NCBI GenBank assembly: GCA_035771165.1
Contig: JAWNZC010000087.1
Coordinates: forward strand, 7,591,001-7,655,000
DNA length: 64,000 bases
DNA from: Paragorgia papillata
Taxonomy: Eukaryota; Cnidaria; Anthozoa; Scleralcyonacea; Coralliidae
Direction: 5' to 3'
Numbering within the stretch: position 1 is the first letter of the stretch; every line of letters starts with the position of its first letter. The notes below the pieces were generated by a model. The model saw only the letters and a list, made by a program, of their open reading frames with translations, was not told the origin of the DNA and did not search any database. Below, piece by piece: positions 9,986 to 23,300 of this stretch. A program made the translations under genes and the position numbers.

Positions 9986-11040
9986 ACTAATTTGCATGCC
10001 TAACTCCGTGATATCCGTCTAATCCGTCCTTATTTTTAAAGGGTTTTTGGTGTATATTGGTGTACATTTGTGTATATTGGTGTACATTTGTGTATATTGG
10101 TGTACATTGGTGTATATTGGTGTATATTGGTGTACATTTGTGTACATTGGTGTACATTTGTGTATATTGGTGTACATTGGTGTATATTGGTGTATATTGG
10201 TGTACATTTGTGTACATTGGTGTATATTGGTGTATATTGGTGTACATTTGTGTATATTGGTGTACATTGGTGTACATTGGTGTACATTGGTGTATATTGG
10301 TGTACATTTGTGTATATTGGTGTACATTTGTGTATATTGGTGTATATTGGTGTATATTTGTGTACATTGGTGTATATTGGTGTATATTTGTGTATATTGG
10401 TGTATATTGGTATATATTGGTGTATATTTGTGTATATTGGTGTATATTGGTGTATATTGGCATATATTTGTGTATATTTGTGTACATTGGAGTATACTGG
10501 TGTATATTGGCGTATATTGGTGTATATTGGTGTATATTTGTGTACATTGGTGTATATTGGTGTATATTGGCGTATATTGGTGTATATTGGGGTACATTTG
10601 TGTATATTGGTGTATATTGGTGTACATTTGTGTATATTGGTGTATATTGGTGTACATTTGTGTATATTGGTGTACATTGGTGTACATTGGTGTATATTGG
10701 TGTATATTGCTGTATATTGTTGTATATTGGTGTATATTGGTTTACATTTGTGTATATCGGTGTATATTGGTGTGTATCGGTGTATGTCGGTGTATATCGG
10801 TGTATATCGGTGTATATCGGTGTATATCGGTGTATATTGGTGTACATTGGTGTGTTTTGGTGTGTTTTGGTGTGTTTTGGTGTGTATTAGTGGATTGGTA
10901 TTGGTGTTGGTATTGGTGTCTGTATCGGTATCGGTATCGGTATTAGTATTGTGATATCCGTCCTTATTTTAAAGGGTTAGAAAGTGAGTTAGTAGCATAA
11001 GCGCAATTGATGTAAAAATAGGGACGGATATCACGGATAG
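9986..11040. mobile_element. MITE-like element copy D, split by a 10-bp minisatellite
   Basis: The left part (9986-10045) and right part (about 10950-11040) together make one more copy of the same element, with the GATATCCGTCCTTATTTT segment present on both sides. Between them lies an array of about 840 bp. This suggests a minisatellite expanded inside the copy. Confidence 0.7.
10045..10892. repeat. TGTAYATTGG decamer minisatellite
   Basis: About 84 tandem copies of a 10-bp unit (TGTATATTGG, TGTACATTGG, TGTACATTTG), degrading at the right end to TGTATATCGG and TGTGTTTTGG. The unit lacks stop codons in most frames of both strands, which produces long YTPIYTNVHQ-type open frames that are not genes. 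Confidence 0.95.
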
Positions 11041-11455
11041 TTGCTGTAAAAAACCTAACTGAATATTCTGTGCAGGAGTTGAATAGCTGGAAAAAACAAA
11101 AAGTGAATATGGTCAAATACGTTGATTTTATCCAACTAGATAGTCATAGTTACAGAATAACTTTTTGAAAGGCAGAACAGCTTTCGATTATACTAAATAA
11201 CCTTTGAAAGTATAGATAATAATTACGTTTAAAAATCTATCTGACGTTCGAAAATTTCCGCACATTATCGCAATAGTTTGGAAACGTTGTGGTTCGGTTC
11301 GCGATTGGTACACATTCAAATAAATGTTGTATCATAATGCTATTGAGATCAAGTAAAATAGAGGTAAAAACTCCTTTTTTAAAAGTTTAAAAATTATTTA
11401 TCAACCTGTGTCAATAAAAACGTTTGTGCTGTAGGAACAACATCTTTAACTATAA
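11041..11455. other. Unassigned AT-rich sequence
   Basis: No open frame, RNA gene or repeat structure was recognised between the decamer-split element and the CTTT array. Confidence 0.5.
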
Positions 11456-12292
<837 letters not shown>

Positions 12293-14014
12293 CTTGTCTC
12301 ACTTCACTTGCATCTGTTTTCTTCTGTATCTCCATAACCTTCCTACTGAACTATTGTTTTACCTTAGCATAATTATAACCAATCAGAGAAAGATACTATA
12401 AATAAAAGGTACAGGGGTGGGAAACAGTAAACTAACCCCACTTTCACTAGCATTCCATCTCATTTCATTGGCACTGGTCACCCTGTTTTCATTTAATGAT
12501 TCTAAAATATATTTTTTTTTTAGTTTGAACTCCTCTTAAGCGAAATTCTACCTATTTGCAATCTTAAACCTTCTCTAAATGCATATATTCGTTCTGCACC
12601 GCTTTCTCTATGAAAAATCTGTCAGCTTTCATTTATTTTTTTATTGGTTTACTGTTTGCTACAACTGTAACTTCTATTTATCGTATTCTTCTCTGATCGG
12701 TTAATGCATGTTTAATTATTGATAACTCTGTTAATATATACATAGGTATTCTGGACTTGTCAGTTATTATCTCTGAAGATGCTGTGATGTTAACAACAAA
12801 ACGTAAGATTTTTATTATTAAAAATTATGATTTTTCTCGTGTGTCTCATTGAATGGCTATTCTAAAGATATTTTGCTGTGCTTTGATATTAATAATTAGA
12901 CTACGCTTCCGGCCCGATCAATCCATAGCTAATTGTCTTACCTTGATTTTTTCTTCACAACCAAACAGTTTAATGTTTTCGAGCAGTCTTATGGAATATT
13001 TCGTGTTTGAAGTTGTTTCCACGAGTTCTTTCCTCACGGCCGGGATCAATGCTTTACTCTTAAGTTCTATCTTGCAGTGACGTTCCTGCAAAGCTCGTGG
13101 TTTTCCTGTTATGTCAGTAAAGTCAAAATTAGTACGAAAACTATATCGGCTAACTTTTGGGTTAAAAACTATATAATTATTGTTTTTTGAATCAATTTCA
13201 GGTTTCGTTCATTGTAGCTCTCCACATTTGACATTTCATGCTATGGCGAGAGAACGACCATTAAAAATTACAAGTCGTTTCCTATCCCTCGTTTTATTCA
13301 ACGTTTTGAAGCCGAGCGCAGTATTAGCGTGAACGCTGATCCCAGCGAAGAGTGTTACAGAACAAAGAAAACATCTAAGGGTAATTTGGAGGTTTTTTTT
13401 AAAGCAACGCAAAAGAGGTGCGTAGTAGTGTTGCTACTTTCGAACGAACCCAATTGATATGCTAGAAAAGCGCTGTATGTTATTTCTTCTATGTAAAACT
13501 CGATGTTTCCCTCGGCGCCAGCCAAAAGTCTTAGGTATATAACAAAGCGCTTGTTGACTTTTGCCTCGAGAAACGTCGAGTTTTACGATCCCTCAGGCCT
13601 TGGGTCCGTAAAACCCGATGTTTTCCTCTGCGCCATTCAACAAGGGTATATTATTCACCCGTTAAATAATGGACATATCGTCTTTCTAACCAACGGTTTC
13701 TAGGACGTAGTGCATTGTGAATTTTCTCCGGTGCCCACTTAATACAGGTTTTTAACAATACAAATTACCAAATTGGCTTTACTTTAGTGCCCCGTCTGTT
13801 TCTTGGAGGTGTCCGGTGAATAGTGAGTGGTTCGTTATATAGCTACAGTAAATATTAAAAGGAAATTTCACGACCCGATCGATCGAGTTAGTGTCGGTTC
13901 AATTGAGTGTGTCCGCTTAATTGAGATAATTACTTTACGTCTCGAATTTCGTATCATATGAAATTCAAAGTGCGCTCGGATTGCATTGAGGTCGATAGAC
14001 CTTAACAAATTTAA
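12293..14014. other. Non-coding stretch with a degenerate Penelope-type terminus
   Basis: No gene was recognised. Around 12770-12805 the plus strand reads CTCTGAAGATGCTG...ACAAAACG, which resembles the 3' part of Penelope-like elements with a decayed hammerhead core. At 13493-13640 there are two direct copies of a GTAAAACYCGATGTTT segment with an inverted partner, so it is probably a fossil repeat. Confidence 0.4.
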
Positions 14015-15122
14015 TTAACTAGTTATATATGAAAGTATATATACTGTTTTACTTAAACGATTATAGTTCCTACCTTGCGCATTTCCACGCTGCGTTGCTG
14101 CAGCAGGTTTTGAAAAAGACCATAGTGTAGTAATCTTGTCGCGTACCAGTGGAGCTGAGAATGTGTAGAGAAATGGGTTGATCGAACTGTTTATTGGCAG
14201 CACAAATACCGCAATCCAGGCATATACTTGCTTCTTCGGGTCGTGAAAGTCTCCAGCTAAGCATAAGATGCTTATTACGATGATAGGAAACCAGCAGAAA
14301 AAATCAGTAAGGATAATAAACATCATTCTTTTGGCGATTGTTGACTCTTTGTTCGTTCGTGTCGACCCCGAAGCTCTCGCTGATTTGACGACTGTTCGAT
14401 ACATCATAACGTAAGCCACAAGCATGTAAAAGAATGAGATACCGTTGAGAAAGATGAAAATAACAACAGAGTATTCCCAACCAGCTAGTCTCTTGACCGA
14501 CAGTTGAAGTGGAAGACAGACCCCAGAACGACCAAACATATTCACATTCTGATCATAATCGTAGAAGTAGTCATTGTTTAGCAAAGGAGCAAGAGAAATA
14601 GCCGAGCCCAAAATCCATACAAAGATCATAATTATGACTGCTTTTTTGATGGAAATGCGTTCAAAACGCATTGAAAAGACAATGCAAACAACGCGATCAA
14701 GTGTAACCATGCACAATGTCAAGACAGACACTTCACTAATAGTATTGAAAGAACACCGGCAAAGCTACAAAGAGTACTTGCTCGCCAAGAAACATCGTTT
14801 TTAAAGTAAACACCTTGCCACACAGTATCTTTGTAAGCTATCATCAACATGTAAACTCCCATTAAGAAATCGGCTACCGCAAGATTGGTTAAAAGAAATG
14901 AGTTCACTTGGCCTTTATCCTTTCCAATTATCCTCCACAAAAAAACTACAACCCAAGTTTCCTGCACAAGCAATCGCCCCAAAAACCCAAATAAAGTACT
15001 TAAGAAATGTGTTTTTTAGCAATTCGTCACAACTTGATAAGCCGCTGCCTTGAAGCGATGTACAAGAAACACCTGGAATTGCTTTCTCGGCGTAACAACA
15101 CAAAGTGAAGTGGTCGACTTTC
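14015..15122 (-). CDS. Receptor exon: LRR C-terminal cap plus seven-transmembrane domain
   Basis: The acceptor GTATAG precedes GAAAGTCGACC at 15122; joining in phase 2 gives [18 protein letters not shown], which matches the RXFP C-cap. TM1 ([16 protein letters not shown]), TM2 ([19 protein letters not shown]), the TM3 end [16 protein letters not shown] (a DR motif), TM6 with [14 protein letters not shown] and TM7 with NPFLYTF (NPxxY variant) are clear. The frame changes near 14952-14954 (one base too many in a C run of the plus strand) and returns near 14739-14744 (one base too few). The middle part, 14950-14745, still encodes good TM1-TM3 sequence. The exon may end at the stop near 14015 or splice at a CAAG|GTAGGA donor near 14073. 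Confidence 0.85.
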
Positions 15123-18100
15123 CTATACAAGATATTGAAAATAAATAATAGTATCAGGATAGAACATCAAAAACAATCCGGATAATCGTGGGCTTAAGCC
15201 TATATCATATCTAGATTTAGACTTGTGAAAAGAAACTTGGTCATTTATCCCTTTAAAGAAGACATTTCATCACCAGACCGAAACTTCTGGTCGATATTTC
15301 CCTGTTAACGTGCAAGATCTCACGATAGCGTCAAAGCCCATATTTTTTTTCGAATTTTTCCCAATCAGACTTTCTTGTCTGATCAGACTTTATCACCTTA
15401 TTCCGACTAAGCCCCAGAAGTGACGATTTGATTCAACTACAGGAGAACCTTCGCAGTAAAAAAGGGCAAAAACATGTGTCCAAGGCCGTCAGAAATTTTG
15501 ATCTCGTGTAATATCTACAAAGCGACACCACCACTTTACTAAACATTGTCCCGAAGCCCCAGTAGCGGCGAAACATATAATAAAGAAACTTCCCTACATC
15601 AATTTATTCGAAAACGGATAATCCTGGATAACACAATAAAATATATAAGATAGCACAACAAAAACGGATAATCCTGGAGTTAAGCCTATCATATCTAGAT
15701 TTAGACTTGTGAAAAGAATGTTGGTCATTTATTCTTTAAAGGAAGACATTTCATCACCACGACAACAGCAGGGAATTTTGTCTGCGCTGTTAAAAATATC
15801 GCGGGCTCATTGTGTTTTGTGATCGTCTGTGGCGAAATTTTGAAAATGTGGAGAAGGTATACCGATCAAGATATCTTCAAGATTTAATTACTAACAATCT
15901 GTCGGTCAACCAGAGTGTTAAACTATCTTGTCCAATTAGTGGAGACACTGACGTTCTTCTGATAGGTGAAAGAAGTCATTTTAGCCAGGAAGGTGTATAA
16001 ATATCGAAGACGAATTGATAGTACGAAGCAGGCGCATTGGAGTCAAATTGACAGCGAATGTTTGATCGACTATAAACTCAAAATTTGCCTTCTTCCCCAA
16101 ATTTAAATGCTGTTTTTTTTTTATTCCATTACTGCTCTTGATATCTGAGAGGTATTTCGTAATGGGAAAATTGTAGTAATGGGTAAATTATGTATTTATT
16201 CCTTTCATCCGACGACTTGTTTACTAGTTAGTGCTGTCTTTAAAACCTACTCAGATTCTGTCTTATGTCGAGCAAGACCTCTTAACTGCCACAATGTTGT
16301 GCTAAATTTATGTATAATTCTGTTTGTACATAGAAATATATAATCAGTTTTTTTGTCTCACTCAGATCTTACAATAAAACTTGACATGCCTACGCTACTA
16401 ATTTCATTGCGGCGACGACATGAAAATATTGTCAATTTCTGCAAAATCTGCCCTATTGCTCCAAAATGATTTTACCGATTGTCAGTCTTTAGTTGATTTT
16501 CTTAAATTTTAACGACACTTTTTTGTTTTAAAAATTGTAGAAATGGGGCTTTGAGCTCAATTAAACTGCATGCATTTGAAGCCACATGCATGCATGTTGA
16601 CCACAACGTACTCATCCCGTTGTCACCAAATTTAATATCGTACGATTCACTAAAATATCTTTCTTTTTCTTCACGTTGTGGGAGGCTGCTTCTGACTGTT
16701 TCCATTGTCCTTTCACAAGCCGTTTGCTAAACTATGCACCTTTTTCTGGGGGAAATAAGGGTTGTGGGGGTAAAAATTTACCGCCGTCTTTGTTTATGTT
16801 TTTGAAGTCCTGGGGACAACTCGCGCGACTATCACGCAATCTCCAGGAGCGCATGCGGGGTCAAAATTCTCTGCTGTTTACCACGACCGAAACTTCTGTT
16901 CGATATTTCTCTATTAACGTGCAAGATCCCATGACAGCGCCAAAGCCCCTATTTTTTTCTAACTTGTACTCATCAGACCTTCTTGTCTGATCAGACTTTA
17001 GTATCTTATTCCAGCTAACCCTAGACGTCACGATTTTTTCAACAACAGAACCTTCCAAGTAAAAAGGGGGAAAAAACATGCGTTTCAAGGCCGTCGGAAA
17101 TCTTGACCTCGTGTAACGTCTACAAAGCGAAATCACCATTTTACTTAACATTGTACCGAAGCTCCAGTAGCGGCGAAACAAAAGTACATCCCTAGATCAA
17201 TTTATTCGAAGAGAGGAGGTACAATTGTCTATTTCGTGTTATTTCCACTACGCATTATGCATGCGATTTTCAAGTATTATGTGTTTTTCTCTGGATAACG
17301 CCAGACGATTTTACTCGTCGCAGAGAAATCCCACCAACAGGAAAACTGTTAATCATTAAATTATTAAATTGGCAAGATTGAGTTGTCCTAGGATATATGT
17401 CGCCGAAGGAGTTGAATTTGACGAGATGAAAAGAAAAATCAATACTTACAATTCTTTTAATGATTTGAGTGGACTAAATAGACCTTCAGGAATTCTTTCA
17501 AAGTGGTTTTTTGATAGGTCGCTAAAAAGATTACACAAAAGCGAATATTTTAGTTACAAAATATATATATTGGTTATTGATAATAAATGTATTGATTTTG
17601 ATGATAAAAATGCAGTACAAGGGCCTAACATATTTTTCCCAACCGGCATGTCATAGACACCTTAAATTCTTGCGGAACGTTTTTGGAACATCAAATGTAA
17701 ATCGTGTTCAAAGAATTTTAGACAGGACTGTCTAAAAACACGGAATTTAAAATTATAGAAAAATGCATTTTAGTAGCATTGCAACATGGTAAAAGTGTAC
17801 AATTCAACAATATAGCACCGGTTTCAGCACCCCCTAACTGGCCCACCTTCCAGGAGCTGGAATTACTAGTGCAAAATATCTGCAGAGTTCCATTCCGTAC
17901 TAGCTCTACCGAAGACTTTTGGATCACTTGGATATTACGTGACATTCCCGTACCCGATAAATTCTTTGGGGTTTTTGATGAAACTGCGAAGAATAGATTT
18001 GTCGTTACTGTTTATTTGTCTATTATTTTAGATTCAAATTTTTCAAATAGTCTTAGCCAAAAGTGATCAAATTAAGTTGCAAAATGCTAAGAACAGCAAA

Positions 18101-20007
18101 GCTTTCCAACAATTTTGACTACATTTAACAGTTATACCATGAGCTCGAGCTGTATATGAGCTCATAGCCAACGAGGCGCTTCGCCGAGTTGGCTATTAGT
18201 TCGTATACAACGAGAGCGAATGGTATAACTGTTTTATTATATAGCCAAGCGCTGTACAGTATACAAGAGACAATATTACCGCGAAATGTTTGAAACAACA
18301 AACTTCCGCATAGGCAACGAATACTTCCGCCATGCGTAATGATCATTCACATAGAGTTTCTCGCTGAGCTGTTCGGTAAACAGCTTCGAAATGTTGTATA
18401 AATGTTGCTCGAGAGGCAAAAAATGTGTTAAACAGATCAACAAAAAAGATTAAAAGGTACCTTTATGAAGTCGAAAGGTGGGTCAGTTGTTTATATTAGC
18501 GTTGCTGTCGTGAAAAAGGTTTTGATTTCATGCAAAAATGAAACTGAAACACCTTCGGCAGTAAAACTAAATTACTTAGTTGGTTGTTTTTGAAAAAGAA
18601 CATGCTTTTCACTACTCCAAATGCTTATCTAAATAAAAAAAGTCTCTTTACTGGTGATCTCCTACGAAATGTGTGTTGTAAGCTTGATTTTAACCGTGAG
18701 TTTCTTTGTTTGGCAACAAATTAATATCAACCCGTTAATTTAGTCGGGTTTTTGAAGTAAAAAGACGTAATTTTTAGGTGAATTTTACCATTTAACATGC
18801 TAAATTGTGTATTTGTTAATGTATTTTTACACAATGTTGTTTTTTTATACATTGGTTTGATGGTATTGATGTTTTTCTGTATAAAAATCCGTCAATTTCA
18901 ACTCTTTTCGGCAGTAAAAAAACATGCCGCCATCTTGTTTTTCCTCTACTAGCAGGATATGAGCTGATAGCCTGGTAGTAGGGAACCAATCAGGTTACGC
19001 AAAAGCTCATATCCGATACCATGCTATATAATAATGGTAGATGTACCATACCTGGACTAACAAAGTCGCACACTGCAACCATATTCTTGTCGTAATAATA
19101 ACAATTCAAGAGACTCAAATACCGACAGACGTTCGGTAGACGTTTGTCAAGCTCATGCAATTTCTCAGAAAAGATTTCTAAGCCCCAAACTGGGTTCGAA
19201 ATTGCAACTTTCTATTGATCGGTTAGCCGCTCTAACCATTGAGCCACTGAGGCTCCATAGTCATATGCGATCTTAAGTGGTAGCGTTTGCATATAAGATG
19301 TAGTTAAAGTGATATGATAAGTTGTACGTATACATGTGGTGCATTTGGTACGTTTGCGAGCTTGGTGGTGTTATTACATTTAAATATAGTAAATCAAAAA
19401 TACTTGCAGAATGATGAGGCATTGTAGTGCAATTCATATAATTACCTTTTGATGGTGATGTGTTAGTTATTTCGAAATTTGATTATTCATAAAACTCACA
19501 ACTCAATTAAATCTTTAATTTTTTAACGAGTCGAGTACGAGTTCGTTAAAATTCGTCTGCATAGTTTTCTTTTTAAATTGAATAAAATTGTTTTTCATTT
19601 TAATTTAGTAGTGGTAGTTAGGAAAGGGGAAATGCCACTCTAAATACAAAAATGAAAAGACAAAATAGACGGTTTGAAAGATGCGGTGCATGTAAAAGCA
19701 GGGTCATTAAAACTTCTCAATTTTAAATTCGTTGTGGTTTGCTTGTTAATACAGCTTAATTTTGTTAGTTACTGGATCGTTAACCTAGAGTAAAATACCT
19801 TCCCTTTGTAAGGTTAACTACGTGTAGGTTTGTTACCGAAAGCGAGGTAATTATGTCACTTAGTACTGAAGTAGCTACTGAGCACGTTATCACAAAAGTT
19901 GTCTAAAAAACCACAAGTTAGCCAACTGCCACATGGTCGTTGTACACCAACGAACTTCGGATGGGCATTAGACCCAACCACGCATACATCAAGTTAATGC
20001 CACCGGG

Positions 20008-20093
<86 letters not shown>

Positions 20094-20286
20094 TCAATCT
20101 ACAGACACGGTGTTTCGCTGTACTACAGCTCATCAGTGTAGCTTGGAACAATCTGAATGAATTTCATCAATTACTTATACACATGCGATCGTAGGTGACA
20201 ACCGCATGTGGGACAGCATCGGTGAAGTACATTCAGATAGCGTGAAGTGTGCATGGGCCCAGAGTGCTCAAACTTCCACAAGGGTA

Positions 20287-20355
<69 letters not shown>

Positions 20356-23300
20356 AAGTTGAATTGATTCTCGGGTAATTAATGACGATAAAGGTTGTTC
20401 CGGGCAAGTAGAAAAGTTACTTGACCACGGCTGGATTCGAATCCGCGACCTTCGGTTTACTAGTCCGACTCTCTACCAACTGAGTCTACGCGGTCAACGC
20501 CGGAGAAGGTGGAGGGAATGGGGTTTAAAAAACTATCTCGTTTCATCAAGTCAGCATCGAACTGTACTCAGTTCAGACTGTATAATGCGAAGAGGAAATT
20601 GGAGAACAGCACTCGGAGAACAACCTTTATCATCATTACTTACCCGAGTATCAATTTCCACTTCGCATTATACAGTCTGAACTGAGTACAGTTCGATGCT
20701 GAATTGATGAAACGAGATAGTTTCGAAATTCAGTCTTTAAACTACCCCATTCCCTCGACCTTCTCCGGCATTGACCGCGTAGCTCAGTTGGTAGACCGTC
20801 GGACTAGTATACCGAAGGTCGCGGGTTCGCATCCAGCCGTGGTCAAGTAACTTTTCTACTTGCCCGGTATGGCTTCGTTCGATCGGAGAACAACCTTATC
20901 TTTATACATATATACATATATACATATATACATATATACATATATACATATATACATATATACATATATACATATATACATATATACATATATACATATA
21001 TACATATATACATATATACATATATACATATATACATATATACATATATACATATATACAAAGTATAAAGTATAGTTTTACCTTAAAGTCTTCGCTACCA
21101 GAGGTTTCACCCTAGAGTCGCCTGATGATCCCTTTTAGGGTGAAACCTCTGGTAGCGAAGACTTTAAGGTAAAACTATACTTTATACTTTGTATTTTGCT
21201 CTATCTATATATGGTATTGAGCACTCTCTAACATTTCGTGAACCAAAACTCACTTACATATATACATTAACTTGATTATTACATTAATTTAAAACTTGAT
21301 TTATGCGTGGTTGGGAGTAATTATGATAAATAAACAACCGCGGTACATCAAAGAAAACCGAGGTAACCGTGAACTAAGTAATAGATAAATTCCGAGAACG
21401 AGGGATGTATGCTATATAAAGACGCGAGGACGCGCAGCGTCCGAGGACTTTATATCGCATACATCCCGACGTTCGAGGTATTTATCTGACTTAATTTATT
21501 ATTGAGGAGGTTTTCCAACCAAGTTTTGTCTTTTTTTTCCCACCTTGGACAAAGATTTTCCTTGTTTTTTTTTTCTTCTTCATTTCGTTTCTAATTATTA
21601 TTCAAGGGCTTTATGCGATATAAAGCCCTCGAAAGAACAAAGAAAACCGACTCAATAATAAATGAAAATAACATTTAAACGCAACTGAACGATAGCATAT
21701 TGCATCAAATTAATAAAATCATTAACGCTGCCATTTGCGTCAAAAAACGGAATAAAAAAGTTTTTCCCGAAGTTTGTAAAATGATAAAATGTCAACTCGT
21801 TTTTTATTATAAAAAGCATATTTAGAAACAGTAAACGAATTTTCAAATCTTCTATCAATAAACGTGACACGCCTTGTTATATCCTTTACTGAAGGAAACA
21901 AATAAAAAGAAAAAATAGTGCTATTTTATGTTAATATAAGTTCTCAAAAGCACATTATAGTATACACGCTGCATTTAAAATATTTTTAAAATCATACAGT
22001 TTCTCCAACTTCGTTAAATCTTTGAACGCTCCGGGTTTAATTTTTTGAATATTATTATCCTGAAGAAATCTGAAAAAGAAGAACATTGCTCAATTACTCA
22101 AAAATAATAAGATTTAGCTGTTTTTGGACTGTTAAATCAAGAAGAATGTGTTTAAAGACACATATTAAACATTAAGTTACTGAATGATTGAATGGTTGAA
22201 TGATTGAAGGATTGAAGAATTGAAGTATTGAAGGATTGAAGGATTGAAGGATTGAATTATTGAACTACTGAATTATAGAAATTATTTATTTATTTAATTA
22301 TTTAATTATTTAATCACCTAATTAACTAATTACTTCATTGCTTCATTGCTTCATTGCTTCATTATTTCATTATTTCATTACCTCATTACTTCATTACTTC
22401 ATTACTTCATTACTTCATTACTAATATTTGAAATATTTGATTATTTAACTGTTTAACGAGAAGGTTACTAATACTTTTGTTTATGTGTAATTATACTTCA
22501 TTCCGTCCAGCTGTCGTCCATGCATGTAGCTACGAGATCACGCACCCATCCATCAATCTATCGATCTATTTTATCCATGCCACAATTCATCATCCATCCA
22601 TGCATGCATCTATTCAATCATCTACCATTTTATTTACCAACCGATTTATTCACCGCCTTAACCTTGTCCCTCCAACCATTGCACCAAGCTACCTATCTAT
22701 CAATGCATCATATGAACTAACCATCTAGCTATCCAGATAACAACCATCTGCATAACTATCAATATGTGTATACATCCATCCATCTGTTCACCAACCCACC
22801 CACTCAAAACACTAGTATTTTAAAAATCTATTCCAAAAAAATACCAAAAACTTACAAAACTTTAAGTTCACCAAGTGCGCTGAAAACTTTACTATCTATT
22901 TCCAACAAACGGTTTGAATCAAGATATCTGAAAGAAAGATTAAGCAGAAACACTGAGAAAAATGTTATTTAAAAACCATTTTTCCAATATAAAATTACAA
23001 ATTTATTTTATTTATTACACAATTTCAAAAGGTGAAATAATTCTTAATACTGCATTTTTAATAGGAGATAAATCTTTAAAAAATATAATAATGTTATAAG
23101 TTACAGTACTATTTATTAAGCTTGTTGTCATAAAGAACTTACAAGTATTGAAGATTTTGAAGATTCTCGAACACGTTTGTTTCAAGAGCTTTCAATCGAT
23201 TAAGACGTAGACTCCTAAAACAATTCAAAACCGAGGTACATTTAACGAGGTTGATTTATATTGTTGCAATAGATATACCAGGCGGGAAACGTAATTTGAA

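Larger units (their letters stand above)
20374..20898. mobile_element. Inverted pair of tRNA-derived SINE-like sequences
   Basis: About 20374-20605 is the reverse complement of about 20648-20898. Both arms contain a tRNA-like head, CTTCTCCGGC, AACGAGATAGTTT, CAGTTCAGACTGTATAATGCG and AAGTAACTTTTCTACTTGCC. The short spacer repeats GGAGAACAACCTTTATC, which is also found at the outer ends. Confidence 0.75.

Noticed and set aside
10019..10954. Tyr/Thr/His repeat proteins of 200-300 codons on both strands
   Set aside because: These are artefacts of a stop-free 10-bp minisatellite; several overlapping frames cannot all be genes, and no start or splice signal supports any one.
12853..13080. 75-codon frame near a Penelope-like terminus
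   Set aside because: No family match, no exon signals, and it lies in fossil repeat sequence.
19918..20151. Small frame starting MFQATLMSC, repeated at 54329-54520
   Set aside because: The sequence shared by the two frames is the hammerhead ribozyme followed by TA repeat; conservation is explained by RNA structure.
20422..20845. Functional tRNA-Thr genes
   Set aside because: Mismatched anticodon stem, altered D arm or box B, and location in mirrored repeat arms indicate SINE heads.
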